From Caulobacter sp. CCH9-E1 (GTDB lineage: Bacteria > Pseudomonadota > Alphaproteobacteria > Caulobacterales > Caulobacteraceae): a stretch of DNA of 54,000 nt. The stretch lies in contig NZ_LSJA01000125.1 of the NCBI RefSeq assembly GCF_001556515.1, forward strand, positions 1 through 54,000, read 5' to 3'. Under the pieces are notes generated by a model that was given only the letters and a program-made list of their open reading frames with translations, was not told the origin of the DNA and did no database searches. Positions within the stretch are counted from its first letter, which is position 1, and every line of letters starts with the position of its first letter. This document shows, in pieces, positions 35,909 through 45,830 of this stretch. The position numbers were made by a program, and so were the translations under genes.

Positions 35909-35926
35909 CATGACAGCCTTGTCATG
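35909..35926. promoter_or_regulatory. LacI-type operator before the regulator gene
   Basis: CATGACA-GCCT-TGTCATG, 7-bp arms, is the same design as the zwf site (ATGACAACGTTGTCAT) apart from the four central bases. It lies between glk and the lacI-type gene, 46 bp upstream of the latter's TTG start, which suggests autoregulation. Confidence 0.72.
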
Positions 35927-35972
35927 GCTAAGTACGCGCCAAACCGAACGAATCGGGGAGGCGGGGACGGAA

Positions 35973-36992
35973 TTGAGCGCCAAGATCACGATCCACGACG
36001 TGGCCCGCGAGAGCGGCGTCTCCATCAAGACCGTCTCCCGCGTCCTCAATCGCGAGCCCAACGTCAAGGCCGACACGCGCGATCGGGTGCAGGCGGCGGT
36101 GGCGGCCTTGAACTATCGCCCCAACATCTCGGCGCGCAGTCTGGCGGGCGCGAAGGCCTATCTGATCGGCGTCTTCTTCGACAACCCCAGCCCCGGCTAC
36201 GTCACCGACGTGCAGCTGGGCGCGATCGCGCAGTGCCGCAAGGAAGGCTACCACCTGATCGTCGAGCCGATCGACTCCACGGACGATGTCGAAGAGCAGG
36301 TCGCGCCGATGCTGGCGACCTTGCGGATGGACGGCGTGATCCTGACGCCGCCGCTCAGCGACCATCCCGTGGTCCTGGCCGCGCTCGAGCGCGAAGGCGT
36401 CGCCTATGTCCGCATCGCGCCGGGCGACGATATCGAACGCGCGCCCTGGGTCAGCATGGACGACCGCAAGGCGGCGTACGACATGACCAACCACCTGATC
36501 GGTCTTGGCCATCGCGACATCGGCTTCATCATAGGCCACCCCGATCACGGCGCCTCGGCGAGGCGACATCAGGGCTTCGTCGACGCCATGCGCGACGCGG
36601 ACCTGCCGGTGCGCCAGGATCGGGTGGAGCAGGGCTGGTTCTCGTTCCGCTCGGGCTTCGAGGCGGCCGAGCGGCTGCTGGGCGGCCAAGATCGCCCGAC
36701 CGCGATCTTCGCCTCGAACGACGACATGGCCCTGGGCGTGATGGCGGTGGCCAACCGCATGCGGCTGGACGTGCCCGCCCAGCTGTCGATCGCGGGGTTC
36801 GACGACACGCCCGGCGCGCGGATCACCTGGCCGCAGCTGACGACCGTCCGCCAGCCGATCGCCGCGATGGCGGGCGCGGCCGCCGACATGCTGATGAGCG
36901 GCGTTCAGCACGAAGAGGGCGAGCCGCCGCCCTCGCGCCTGCTGGATTTCGAGCTCGTCGTCCGGGAATCCACGGGCAGGGCGCCCAACTAG
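35973..36992 (+). CDS. LacI-family sugar regulator
   Basis: 339-aa regulator. The LacI helix-turn-helix and hinge come first: ITIHDVARESGVSIKTVSRVLNREPNVKADTRDRVQAAVAALNYRPNISARSLAG (residues 5-60). A periplasmic-binding-protein-like sensor domain follows, with YLIGVFFDNPSPGYVTDV and IFASNDDMALGVMAVANRMRLDVPAQLSIAGFDDTPGARITWPQLTTVRQP. The TTG at 35973 has GAGGCGGGG upstream and gives the normal N-terminus. Sandwiched between the Entner-Doudoroff operon and the GH3-pyk genes, with matching palindromes before all three units, it is the likely repressor of the set. The inducer is probably glucose, a phosphorylated derivative, or a glucoside; this is inference. Confidence 0.9.
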   Translation: MSAKITIHDVARESGVSIKTVSRVLNREPNVKADTRDRVQAAVAALNYRPNISARSLAGAKAYLIGVFFDNPSPGYVTDVQLGAIAQCRKEGYHLIVEPIDSTDDVEEQVAPMLATLRMDGVILTPPLSDHPVVLAALEREGVAYVRIAPGDDIERAPWVSMDDRKAAYDMTNHLIGLGHRDIGFIIGHPDHGASARRHQGFVDAMRDADLPVRQDRVEQGWFSFRSGFEAAERLLGGQDRPTAIFASNDDMALGVMAVANRMRLDVPAQLSIAGFDDTPGARITWPQLTTVRQPIAAMAGAAADMLMSGVQHEEGEPPPSRLLDFELVVRESTGRAPN

Positions 36993-37023
36993 GCTCATCG
37001 TCCAGCATTCAGGCAGATTGACC

Positions 37024-37053
37024 TTGACAGCGCTGTCCATTCGACATGAGATC
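37024..37053 (+). promoter_or_regulatory. Operator and promoter of the GH3-pyk genes
   Basis: TTGACAGCGCTGTCCA (37024-37039) contains the perfect dyad GACAGCGCTGTC and aligns with the zwf and lacI operators. Its TTGACA also forms a -35, with TGAGAT 17 bp on (37047-37052) as a weak -10, so repressor and polymerase would compete. A transcript would carry a leader of about 220 nt to the GH3 start. Confidence 0.68.
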
Positions 37054-37105
37054 ATCGGCGATCAAGACGGTCGCCCACGGAAAGGCGGCGTCAGGAGGAA
37101 ACGTC

Positions 37106-37183
37106 ATGACCCCGCCTGGCCAATCCAGCGCCCGTCGCGCCGTCCTGCGCGCACGATCACTCCCCTCCAAGCGGCGCCTCTAG
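37106..37183 (+). CDS. Leader peptide ORF upstream of the GH3 gene
   Basis: 25-codon ORF with a perfect AGGAGG (37093-37098) seven bases before its ATG, by far the best ribosome site in the region. The peptide starts MTPPGQSSARRAVLR and ends SLPSKRRL; six of 25 residues are Arg (codons CGT, CGC, CGC, CGA, CGG, CGC). Its TAG (37181-37183) falls in the loop and 3' arm of a stem-loop, and a stronger terminator-like stem follows. It lies between the LacI-type operator and the GH3 start. This arrangement looks like an attenuation or translation-sensing leader. It could still be chance; nothing else explains the strong ribosome site. Confidence 0.5.
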   Translation: MTPPGQSSARRAVLRARSLPSKRRL

Positions 37184-37189
37184 CCGCTT
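37169..37189 (+). terminator. First leader hairpin, overlapping the leader stop codon
   Basis: AAGCGGC (37169-37175) and GCCGCTT (37183-37189) with a 7-nt loop, followed by TCTTTC. The leader ORF stop TAG spans loop and stem. A ribosome at that stop would melt this hairpin. The 5' arm (GCGGCGC, 37171-37177) could instead pair with GCGCCGC at 37217-37223 inside the second stem, giving an alternative fold. Confidence 0.5.
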
Positions 37190-37194
37190 TCTTT

Positions 37195-37240
37195 CGCTCG
37201 GCGCGGTCCTCCGCAAGCGCCGCGCCGAGCGCTTTTCTTT
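37195..37240 (+). terminator. Second leader hairpin, terminator-like
   Basis: A 12-bp perfect stem: CGCTCGGCGCGG (37195-37206) with CCGCGCCGAGCG (37220-37231), 13-nt loop, followed by CTTTTCTTT (37232-37240). This is a convincing intrinsic terminator placed 40 bp before the GH3 start, so read-through must be allowed for GH3 and pyk expression. Confidence 0.6.
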
Positions 37241-37280
37241 CCAGCCTGTCGCCTTGTTAGAGGCCCTTCGAGGACCGCCT

Positions 37281-39755
<2,475 letters not shown>

Positions 39756-39777
39756 CCTTCGACCAAGGAGCGACGGC

Positions 39778-41208
39778 ATGATCCGCGCCCGTCGCTCCCG
39801 CATCGTCGCCACCATCGGCCCGGCCTCAAGCTCGCCGGAGATGATCGTCACCCTGGCCAAGGCCGGGGCGGACGTCTTCCGCCTGAACTTCAGCCACGGC
39901 GCGCACGAGACCCACGCGGCGGTCTATAAGGCCATCCGCGAGGCCGAGACGGTCGTGGGGCGTCCGTTGGGCATCCTGGCCGACCTGCAGGGACCCAAGC
40001 TGCGCGTCGGCAAGTTCGCCGACGGTCCGGTCATGCTGAAGCCGGGCCAGGCCTTCCGCTTCGACAGCGATCCGACGCCAGGCGACGAGACCCGGGTTCA
40101 CCTGCCGCATCCCGAGATCCTGACCGCCATGCGGCCGGGCGCGACCCTGTTGCTGGACGATGGCAAGCTGCGGATGACCGTGACCGAGGCCGGCCCGGGC
40201 TACGCCAACACCAAGGTCGTCAACGGCGGCAAGCTGTCCGAGCGCAAGGGCGTGGCGGTGCCGGACGTCGTGATCCCGATGTCGCCGCTGACCGCCAAGG
40301 ACCGCGAGGACCTGGCCTTCGCCCTGCGTCTTGGCGTCGATTGGATCGCCCTGTCGTTCGTGCAGGCGCCCGAGGACATGGCCGAGCTGCGCCGCATCGT
40401 CGAAGGCCGCGCCGCCGTGCTGGCCAAGATCGAAAAGCCCCAGGCGCTGAAGGTGCTGGGCCCGATCCTCGACCTCTGTGACGGGGTCATGGTCGCCCGG
40501 GGGGACCTGGGCGTCGAGATGGCGCCCGAAGAGGTGCCGGTGGCGCAGAAGGAAATTCTCCGCGCCGCCCGCGAGCGCGGCATTCCGGTGATCGTCGCCA
40601 CCCAGATGCTGGAGTCGATGACCAGCTCGCCGACCCCGACCCGCGCCGAGGCCTCCGACGTCGCCAACGCGGTCTATGAAGGCGCGGACGCGGTGATGCT
40701 GTCGGCCGAGTCCGCGGCCGGCGACTATCCGGAAGAAGCCGTCTCGATGATGAACCGCATCATCGAGCGGGTTGAGCGCGACCCAAAGTGGCCAGAGCTC
40801 ATGTACGCCGAGCAGAGCCACGATGACGTGGACGCCGACGTGCTGGTCGTCGCCGCCGCCGGCGCGGCCAAGGCGGGTTCGACCAAGTGCCTGGTCGCCT
40901 TCACGACCACCGGCGCCACCGCGCGCCGCCTGGCGCGTGAACGCCCGTTGCAGCCGGTGTTGGCCCTGTCGCCCCAACTTAGCGCCGTGCGCCGCATGAC
41001 TCTGGTTTGGGGCGTCGAGCCGCGTGTCAGCGCCCAGCCCGACAGCCTCGAGGTCGTCACGACCGACGCGTCGAGCAAAGCGCTTGAGTTGGGCCTAGTC
41101 GCGCCGGGCGAGCGCCTCTTGGTGGTGGCCGGGACGCCGTTCGGCGCGCCGGGCGCGGCCAACCTGCTGCGCCTGGCCCATGCGCCGGCGCCCGCGCGTC
41201 GCCGATAA
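39778..41208 (+). CDS. pyk: Pyruvate kinase
   Basis: 476-aa enzyme making pyruvate and ATP from phosphoenolpyruvate. N-terminal RRSRIVATIGPASSSPEMI and VFRLNFSHGAHETHAAVYKAIR; catalytic block LAKIEKPQALKVLGPILDLCDGVMVARGDLGVEMAPEEVPVAQKEIL (about residues 218-265); cation site TQMLESMTSSPTPTRAEASDVANAVYEGADAVMLSAES. The C-terminal domain is complete. It is 22 bp after the GH3 gene and probably in the same transcript, so the last ATP-yielding step of sugar breakdown is tied to glucoside use. Confidence 0.96.
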   Translation: MIRARRSRIVATIGPASSSPEMIVTLAKAGADVFRLNFSHGAHETHAAVYKAIREAETVVGRPLGILADLQGPKLRVGKFADGPVMLKPGQAFRFDSDPTPGDETRVHLPHPEILTAMRPGATLLLDDGKLRMTVTEAGPGYANTKVVNGGKLSERKGVAVPDVVIPMSPLTAKDREDLAFALRLGVDWIALSFVQAPEDMAELRRIVEGRAAVLAKIEKPQALKVLGPILDLCDGVMVARGDLGVEMAPEEVPVAQKEILRAARERGIPVIVATQMLESMTSSPTPTRAEASDVANAVYEGADAVMLSAESAAGDYPEEAVSMMNRIIERVERDPKWPELMYAEQSHDDVDADVLVVAAAGAAKAGSTKCLVAFTTTGATARRLARERPLQPVLALSPQLSAVRRMTLVWGVEPRVSAQPDSLEVVTTDASSKALELGLVAPGERLLVVAGTPFGAPGAANLLRLAHAPAPARRR

Positions 41209-41211
41209 AGA

Positions 41212-41961
41212 TCAGCCGCGAAGCCGCAGGCTCGGGGCGTCTTCTTCGCCGAACGGATCGGGCAGGAGCCGCTCGTAGCTCCTGCGCACCGCGCCGTAGC
41301 ACTCGCAGGTCATCGCCTCGAGACCGGCCCGGTCCAGAATATCGACGACGCCCCGGCGGTAGCGGATCAGCCCCTTGGTCTGCAGCGAGCCGGCGACGGC
41401 CGTGACGGTGGTGCGCTGGACGCCCAGCATGTCGGCCAGGAACTCCTGGGTCAGGCTCACCGTGTTGGAGTCGATGCGGTCATGGCACGACAGCAGCCAT
41501 CGGCAGAACCTCGCCTCGACGGCGTGCAAGGCGTTGCAGGCCACCGACTGGATCGCGTGCCCGAACAGCGCCTCGTTGTGGCGGTCCACCAGGTGTCGAA
41601 GCGCGGCGCTTCGAGTCCAGGCTTCGTGCAGCGGAGCGGCGGCTATGCGCAACGCCGAGCCCGGCGCTTGAACAATGGCGCGCGACAGCGATTGACGGGG
41701 CGCTACGGCCACCATCAGGCCCAAGGCGCCTTCGCGTCCGATCGTGGCCGACTCGATGGCCGCGCCGCTTTCCATCAGCGTCATCAGCGAGATGACGCCG
41801 TCATTGGGGAAATAGACCTGATCGATGTCGTCGCCCGGGTCGTAGAGCAGTCGCCCTTTCTCCAGGTCCGTCGGCGTGAGGTACGGGGCCAGAAGAGCCT
41901 TGTCCTCTGACGGCAGCGCGGAAAGGAGGCGGTTCTTCAAGGGATGTAGCGGCCCTAGCAT
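41212..41961 (-). CDS. Crp/Fnr-family transcription regulator
   Basis: 249-aa regulator with a cyclic-nucleotide-like sensor domain (LLYDPGDDIDQVYFPNDGVISLMTLMESGAAIESATIGREGALGL, about residues 40-85) and a winged helix-turn-helix (VSLTQEFLADMLGVQRTTVTAVAGSLQTKGLIRYRRGVVDILD, about 170-212). It has no Fnr-type cysteine cluster at the N-terminus, so it is not an oxygen-sensing Fnr; the residues that hold cAMP are not obviously kept. The C-terminal tail has two cysteines (MTCECYG). It converges on pyk with a 3-bp gap. Signal and targets unknown. Confidence 0.88.
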   Translation of the reverse strand: MLGPLHPLKNRLLSALPSEDKALLAPYLTPTDLEKGRLLYDPGDDIDQVYFPNDGVISLMTLMESGAAIESATIGREGALGLMVAVAPRQSLSRAIVQAPGSALRIAAAPLHEAWTRSAALRHLVDRHNEALFGHAIQSVACNALHAVEARFCRWLLSCHDRIDSNTVSLTQEFLADMLGVQRTTVTAVAGSLQTKGLIRYRRGVVDILDRAGLEAMTCECYGAVRRSYERLLPDPFGEEDAPSLRLRG

Positions 41962-42190
41962 GCGGAATCGAACGCCGTCTCACGGCAAGGGTTGCAAGCT
42001 ATAGGCAGGTCAACTGAGGTGCGCCGTCGCTTAGTCGACACAATCCAGTCAGGAGCGGCGCAAAAATAGAAGGCGCCGAACAACTGACGCCGTCGGATCA
42101 TCATTTGACGAAGAACGCATGCGTCGGGTTCTCGACATTATTACTCAGTCGAGGCGCCAGGCGACTGCTGCTAACCAAATGATAGGCAAG
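41962..42190. other. Non-coding stretch with nothing recognised
   Basis: The 229 bp upstream of the Crp/Fnr gene are less GC-rich than the neighbours and should contain its promoter. I found no clear -35/-10 pair, operator dyad or RNA gene. An open frame from 42119 runs through the terminator at 42194 and is not accepted as a gene. Confidence 0.4.
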
Positions 42191-42216
42191 AAAAAAGCCG
42201 CCGTGGAGGCGGCTTT
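42191..42216 (-). terminator. Intrinsic terminator of the isomerase-dehydrogenase operon
   Basis: AAAGCCGCC (42194-42202) and GGCGGCTTT (42208-42216) form a 9-bp stem with a 5-nt loop. Read on the minus strand, the stem is followed by a run of six T (A at 42191-42196 on the plus strand). It lies 28 bp past the acyl-CoA dehydrogenase stop. This is the cleanest terminator in the window. Confidence 0.85.
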
Positions 42217-42244
42217 AGGGCCATGGCGTGGCTTGCGATGGGGA

Positions 42245-43378
42245 TCAGAAGCCCATCAACCGGGCGTAGCGGTCTCTATGAAAGCTGGCGCCGCCGAACA
42301 ACGCTTCGGTGACCCGCGCGCGCTTCATGTATAGGCCGGCGTCGTGAGCGTCGGTCATGCCGATGCCGCCGTGCATCTGGACCATCTCGTTGCTGGCCAG
42401 ATGGACCAACTCGCATGCCTTGGCCTTGGCCAAGGAGGCGAGGGCGCGGGTGTCCGCGCCGGCGTCCACCGCCTCCAGCGCGGCCTCGACGCAGGAGCGT
42501 GTGGTCTCGAGGTCGGTGAACCACTTGGCGGCCCGGTGCTGCAGGGCCTGGAACGAGCCGATCACCTGGCCGAACTGGGTGCGGGTCTTCAGATAGTCCA
42601 GCGTGATGTCGAAGGCCGCGCTGGCGCTGCCCAGCATCTCGGCCGCGAGGCCGGCATAGGCGCGATCCAGCGTCGGCTCCAGCACCGCCCAGCCCTTGTC
42701 GACCTCGCCGAGAACCGCGTCCGCCGCGACCCCGACGCCGTCGAAGGCGATCCGGGCCGCGCCGCGCGAATCCAGCAGCGCCAGGTGCGTGCGGGTCACC
42801 CCCGGCGCGTCGCCGGGAACCAGGAACAGGGTCAGACCGTCGGTCTGGCCCGGCGCGCCGCCGGTGCGAGCGGCCACGATCAGCAGGTCGGCGGCCTCGC
42901 CGTCCAGCACGAAGGTCTTGGTTCCATTCAGGACGTAGCCCGAACCGCTCTTGGTCGCGGTCAGGGCCGTGCGGGCGGGCGCGTGGTGCGAGCCCTCGTC
43001 GACCGCCAGGGTCGCGACGATCTCGCCGCTGGCGATGCGCGGCAGCCAGGCCTGTTTCTGAGCGTCGGAGCCGGCCAGTTGCAGGGCCGAGGCGGCGATC
43101 ATGGCCGTGGAGAGCAGGGGAGAGGCCGCCAGGGTGCGCCCGGTTTCCTCCAGGATCAGTCCCAGGCCCAGATAGCCGAAGGCCGAGCCGTCATAGGCCT
43201 CGGGCACGATCACCCCGGCCCAGCCCATCTCGCCCATTTCCTTCCAGGCGGCGGGGTCGAAGCTCTGGCCGCTCTTGCCGTCGCGCAGCTTGCGCAGGGC
43301 GCCGACGGGGGCGCTTTCGCTGGCCCAGCCCTTGGCGGCGTCGCGCAGCATCGTCTGTTCTTCGGTCAGGACGGCCAT
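42245..43378 (-). CDS. Acyl-CoA dehydrogenase family protein
   Basis: 377-aa flavoprotein: N-terminal helical domain (VLTEEQTMLRDAAKGWASESAPVGALRKLRD), middle beta domain (GSGYVLNGTKTFVLDGEAADLLIVAARTG) and C-terminal helical domain (LDYLKTRTQFGQVIGSFQALQHRAAKWFTDLETTRSCVEAAL, then VQMHGGIGMTDAHDAGLYMKRARVTEALFG). The ATG at 43378 sits one base into the stop codon of the isomerase gene, so the two are coupled; the longer open frame is a shadow. Substrate (fatty acyl-, steroid- or aromatic-acyl-CoA) is not clear. ACADs of this short-tailed type often act on side-chain or aromatic CoA esters. Confidence 0.9.
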   Translation of the reverse strand: MAVLTEEQTMLRDAAKGWASESAPVGALRKLRDGKSGQSFDPAAWKEMGEMGWAGVIVPEAYDGSAFGYLGLGLILEETGRTLAASPLLSTAMIAASALQLAGSDAQKQAWLPRIASGEIVATLAVDEGSHHAPARTALTATKSGSGYVLNGTKTFVLDGEAADLLIVAARTGGAPGQTDGLTLFLVPGDAPGVTRTHLALLDSRGAARIAFDGVGVAADAVLGEVDKGWAVLEPTLDRAYAGLAAEMLGSASAAFDITLDYLKTRTQFGQVIGSFQALQHRAAKWFTDLETTRSCVEAALEAVDAGADTRALASLAKAKACELVHLASNEMVQMHGGIGMTDAHDAGLYMKRARVTEALFGGASFHRDRYARLMGF

Positions 43379-43989
43379 CAGGCGTGCTCCCTGGATTGAT
43401 GACGGGCGGCCCAGTCGAGGGCCTGTTCCAGACGGTCGTTGCCCCAGAAGAGCTCGCCGTCGGCGGTGAGAAAGCTGGGCGCGCCGAACAGGCCGCGCTC
43501 TTTCGCCTGGCGGACGTGGTCCCTCAGGCGGGTCTTGATTGCGTCGGACTGGGCGGCGGCCAGGACATGGTCCGGGCCCGCGCCGACCGAGGCTATGAGA
43601 GGCGCCAGGACCTCGGGGCTGCCGATGTCCTGGTCGTCGACGAAATTGGCTTGATAGACCGCGCGGCTGAAGGCCGGGGTCCAGCCGTCCTCCAGGCCGA
43701 CGATCGCCACGCGGGCGGCCAGCAGGCTGTTGCGCGGGAACTGGCTGGGGTGGCGCAGCGGAAGACCCTCGGCGTCGCAGACGCGCGCGAGGTCCCGCCA
43801 CATGTACTCGCCTTTCACCGGGAAGGCGTTGAAAGGACTGTCGTTCAGCCCCTGCTGATCATGGAACAACGGTCCCAGGATGAAGGGCCGCCAAGCCACG
43901 GCCACGCCCTTGTCGGCGGCCAGCTTTTCGATCCGCATGGCCGCCGGATAGGAGTAGGTCGAGGCCATGTCATAGAAAAAGCTCAGCAA
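43378..43989 (-). CDS. DsbA-fold 2-hydroxychromene-2-carboxylate isomerase family
   Basis: 203-aa protein of the DsbA/kappa-GST superfamily. The opening LSFFYDMASTYSYPAAMRIEKLA is the thioredoxin-fold strand with the S-x-Y-S-Y motif that replaces the Cys pair. The helical insert has PRNSLLAARVAIVGLEDGWTPAFSRAVYQANFVDDQDIGSPEVLAPLI. The cis-Pro region is FGAPSFLTADGELFWGNDRLEQAL. Members isomerise glutathione-dependent intermediates of naphthalene catabolism or act as glutathione transferases. The start is a TTG at 43989, because the ATG at 43968 would cut the first strand. It is coupled to the acyl-CoA dehydrogenase. Confidence 0.85.
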   Translation of the reverse strand: MLSFFYDMASTYSYPAAMRIEKLAADKGVAVAWRPFILGPLFHDQQGLNDSPFNAFPVKGEYMWRDLARVCDAEGLPLRHPSQFPRNSLLAARVAIVGLEDGWTPAFSRAVYQANFVDDQDIGSPEVLAPLIASVGAGPDHVLAAAQSDAIKTRLRDHVRQAKERGLFGAPSFLTADGELFWGNDRLEQALDWAARHQSREHA

Positions 43990-44085
43990 GCGGCCTGCTC
44001 CTGTGCGCGGTCGCCTTGCTTTCCGCTGTGTTGCGGAGGGTTGAAAGACATGCGCCTATACTTCCTTGGGTAGTAGGTGGCGGCG

Positions 44086-44361
44086 ATGGTCTTGATACAC
44101 ACGGGCTTCTTTCTTGCAGCAGTTGGTTATATGGCCAGTGTAATTGCGATCTGGTTCAGGGTCGGGAGCTTGCGGAATGAAGGTGTTTCGTCCGGTCTAC
44201 CTTCGCAGGCTCATTTTCTGACTGGAACAATATTCTTCTGGCTGTGGTCCAACAATTATAGAGCGGCGGGCGATACGCGGTTGAGACGTGACGTGTCTCT
44301 AGCGAGGGGCCTTTTCATTCTAATGCTTTTGCTCTTTGGCACCTCAATCGCGGTCCACTGA
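44086..44361 (+). CDS. Low-GC small membrane protein
   Basis: 91-aa protein with three hydrophobic segments: VLIHTGFFLAAVGYMASVIAIWF (residues 2-24), FLTGTIFFWLWSN (about 45-57) and GLFILMLLLFGTSIAV (about 75-90). It has basic loops (RVGSLRNEG; TRLRRDVSLARG) and no known family. AGGTGG lies before the ATG; a GTG at 44077 is an alternative. Base use is close to half A/T, with several codons rarely used by neighbours, unlike the GC-rich genes around it. That points to recent acquisition or weak selection. It is isolated between two minus-strand genes. Confidence 0.6.
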   Translation: MVLIHTGFFLAAVGYMASVIAIWFRVGSLRNEGVSSGLPSQAHFLTGTIFFWLWSNNYRAAGDTRLRRDVSLARGLFILMLLLFGTSIAVH

Positions 44362-44450
44362 TCGGGCCTGACGGCTCCCTATTTTCCCGCCTTGCTGCTG
44401 CAACCTTCCAATTGACCGAAGCAAACTCGTACCAAAACTCGATCATCGGA

Positions 44451-45656
44451 CTACTGGTGGTCCAGCAGGCCCAGGACGCGCTTGGCGACGACGTTCAGGT
44501 TCACCTCGCTGGTGCCGCCCTCGATCGAGTTGCCCTTGGCGCGCAGCATGGCGCGCGGCGCGGCCAGCTCCTCGGCGCTGAAGCCTTCGCCCGCCCAGCC
44601 CAGGCCCTGCAGGCCCAGGGCCTCGACCAGAAGCTCGGTGCGCTCCTGGTTCATCTTGGCGGCGGCGTATTTGATGATCGAGACGGCGGCGCTGGGGCCG
44701 GAGCCCTGCTTGGACTCCGCCTCGGCGCGGCGCACGGTTAGCATGAAGGCGTGGGCGTCCATCGAATGAGCCGCCAGGCGGGCGCGGAAGTCGCCGTCGG
44801 CGATCCGGCCTTCGCTGTCGACGCCGATCTCCTTCTTGGCGGCCTCGACGGGAGAGAGCCCACCGCCGCCGCCGAAGCCCGAGGCGCTGATGTTCTGGCG
44901 CTCATACTGGAGCAGGCGCTTGGCGATGTCCCAGCCGCCGTTCAGCTTGCCGACCAGCTGGTCCTTCGGAACCTTCACATTGTCGAAGAAGGTTTCGCAG
45001 AAGGGTGACGAGCCGCTGATCAGCTTGATCGGACGGGCTTCCACGCCGGGCGAGGTCATGTCGAACAGCACGAACGAGATGCCCTCGTGCTTCTTCGTCG
45101 TGTCGGTGCGCACCAGGCAGAAGATCCAGTCGGCCTGGTCGGCGTAGCTGGTCCAGACCTTCTGGCCGTTGATCAGATAGTGGTCACCCCTGTCCTCGCA
45201 CTTCGTCTGAAGCGAGGCGAGGTCCGAGCCCGCGCCCGGCTCGCTATAGCCTTGGCACCAGCGAATCTCGCCGCGCACGATCGGCGGCAGGAAGCGCTGC
45301 TTCTGCTCTTCGGTGGCGTATTCGAGCAGCACCGGACCCAGCATCCAGATCCCGAAGCTCATCAGGGCCGGGCGGGCCTTCAGGCGGCGCAGCTCCTGCT
45401 CCAGCACCTTGTTCTGAGCCTTGGACAGGCCGCCGCCGCCATATTCCTTGGGCCACATCGGCGCGGTCCAGCCGCGCTCGGCCATGCGGTCCAGCCACAG
45501 CTTGGCGTCCGGGTTCTTCCAGACCATCTTGCGGCCGCCCCACGGCGCCTCGTCCTCGGCCATCGGCGCGCTCAGGGACTTCGGATAGTTGGCTTCCAGC
45601 CAGGCGCGGGTCTCGGCGCGGAAGGTGTCGAGTTCGGTTCCCCCGAAATCGGCCAT
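44451..45656 (-). CDS. Acyl-CoA dehydrogenase (FadE-type)
   Basis: 401-aa flavoprotein of the ACAD family. N-terminal LDTFRAETRAWLEANYPK, a flexible loop with GGGGLSKAQNKVLEQELRRLKARP, then the FAD-loop WCQGYSEPGAGSDLASLQTKCEDRGDHYLINGQKVWTSYA (about residues 130-170). The C-terminus is INKYAAAKMNQERTELLVEALGLQG-like (here IIKYAAAKMNQERTELLVEALGLQGLGW) ending SIEGGTSEVNLNVVAKRVLGL. It oxidises an acyl-CoA, passing electrons to an electron-transfer flavoprotein. Single gene; distinct from the one at 42245. Confidence 0.92.
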   Translation of the reverse strand: MADFGGTELDTFRAETRAWLEANYPKSLSAPMAEDEAPWGGRKMVWKNPDAKLWLDRMAERGWTAPMWPKEYGGGGLSKAQNKVLEQELRRLKARPALMSFGIWMLGPVLLEYATEEQKQRFLPPIVRGEIRWCQGYSEPGAGSDLASLQTKCEDRGDHYLINGQKVWTSYADQADWIFCLVRTDTTKKHEGISFVLFDMTSPGVEARPIKLISGSSPFCETFFDNVKVPKDQLVGKLNGGWDIAKRLLQYERQNISASGFGGGGGLSPVEAAKKEIGVDSEGRIADGDFRARLAAHSMDAHAFMLTVRRAEAESKQGSGPSAAVSIIKYAAAKMNQERTELLVEALGLQGLGWAGEGFSAEELAAPRAMLRAKGNSIEGGTSEVNLNVVAKRVLGLLDHQ

Positions 45657-45830
45657 CGTCTCATCTCCCTAGGCGGACATTCGTTGTTGCGCCCACACTA
45701 CGCCACACGCGGGCTTGGGCAAGTCGATTCAAACGGTCGTTCGCCTCAACAGCCGCGACCCGTTCACACTTTGCAGGCTATATGAGGCTGCTGCTGGATC
45801 CCGTCAGGGATTCGTCGTTCCGGGATCTGG

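Noticed and set aside
42119..42334. 71-codon plus-strand ORF near the Crp/Fnr gene
   Set aside because: It reads through the strong terminator at 42194-42216 and into the antisense of the acyl-CoA dehydrogenase; no ribosome site.
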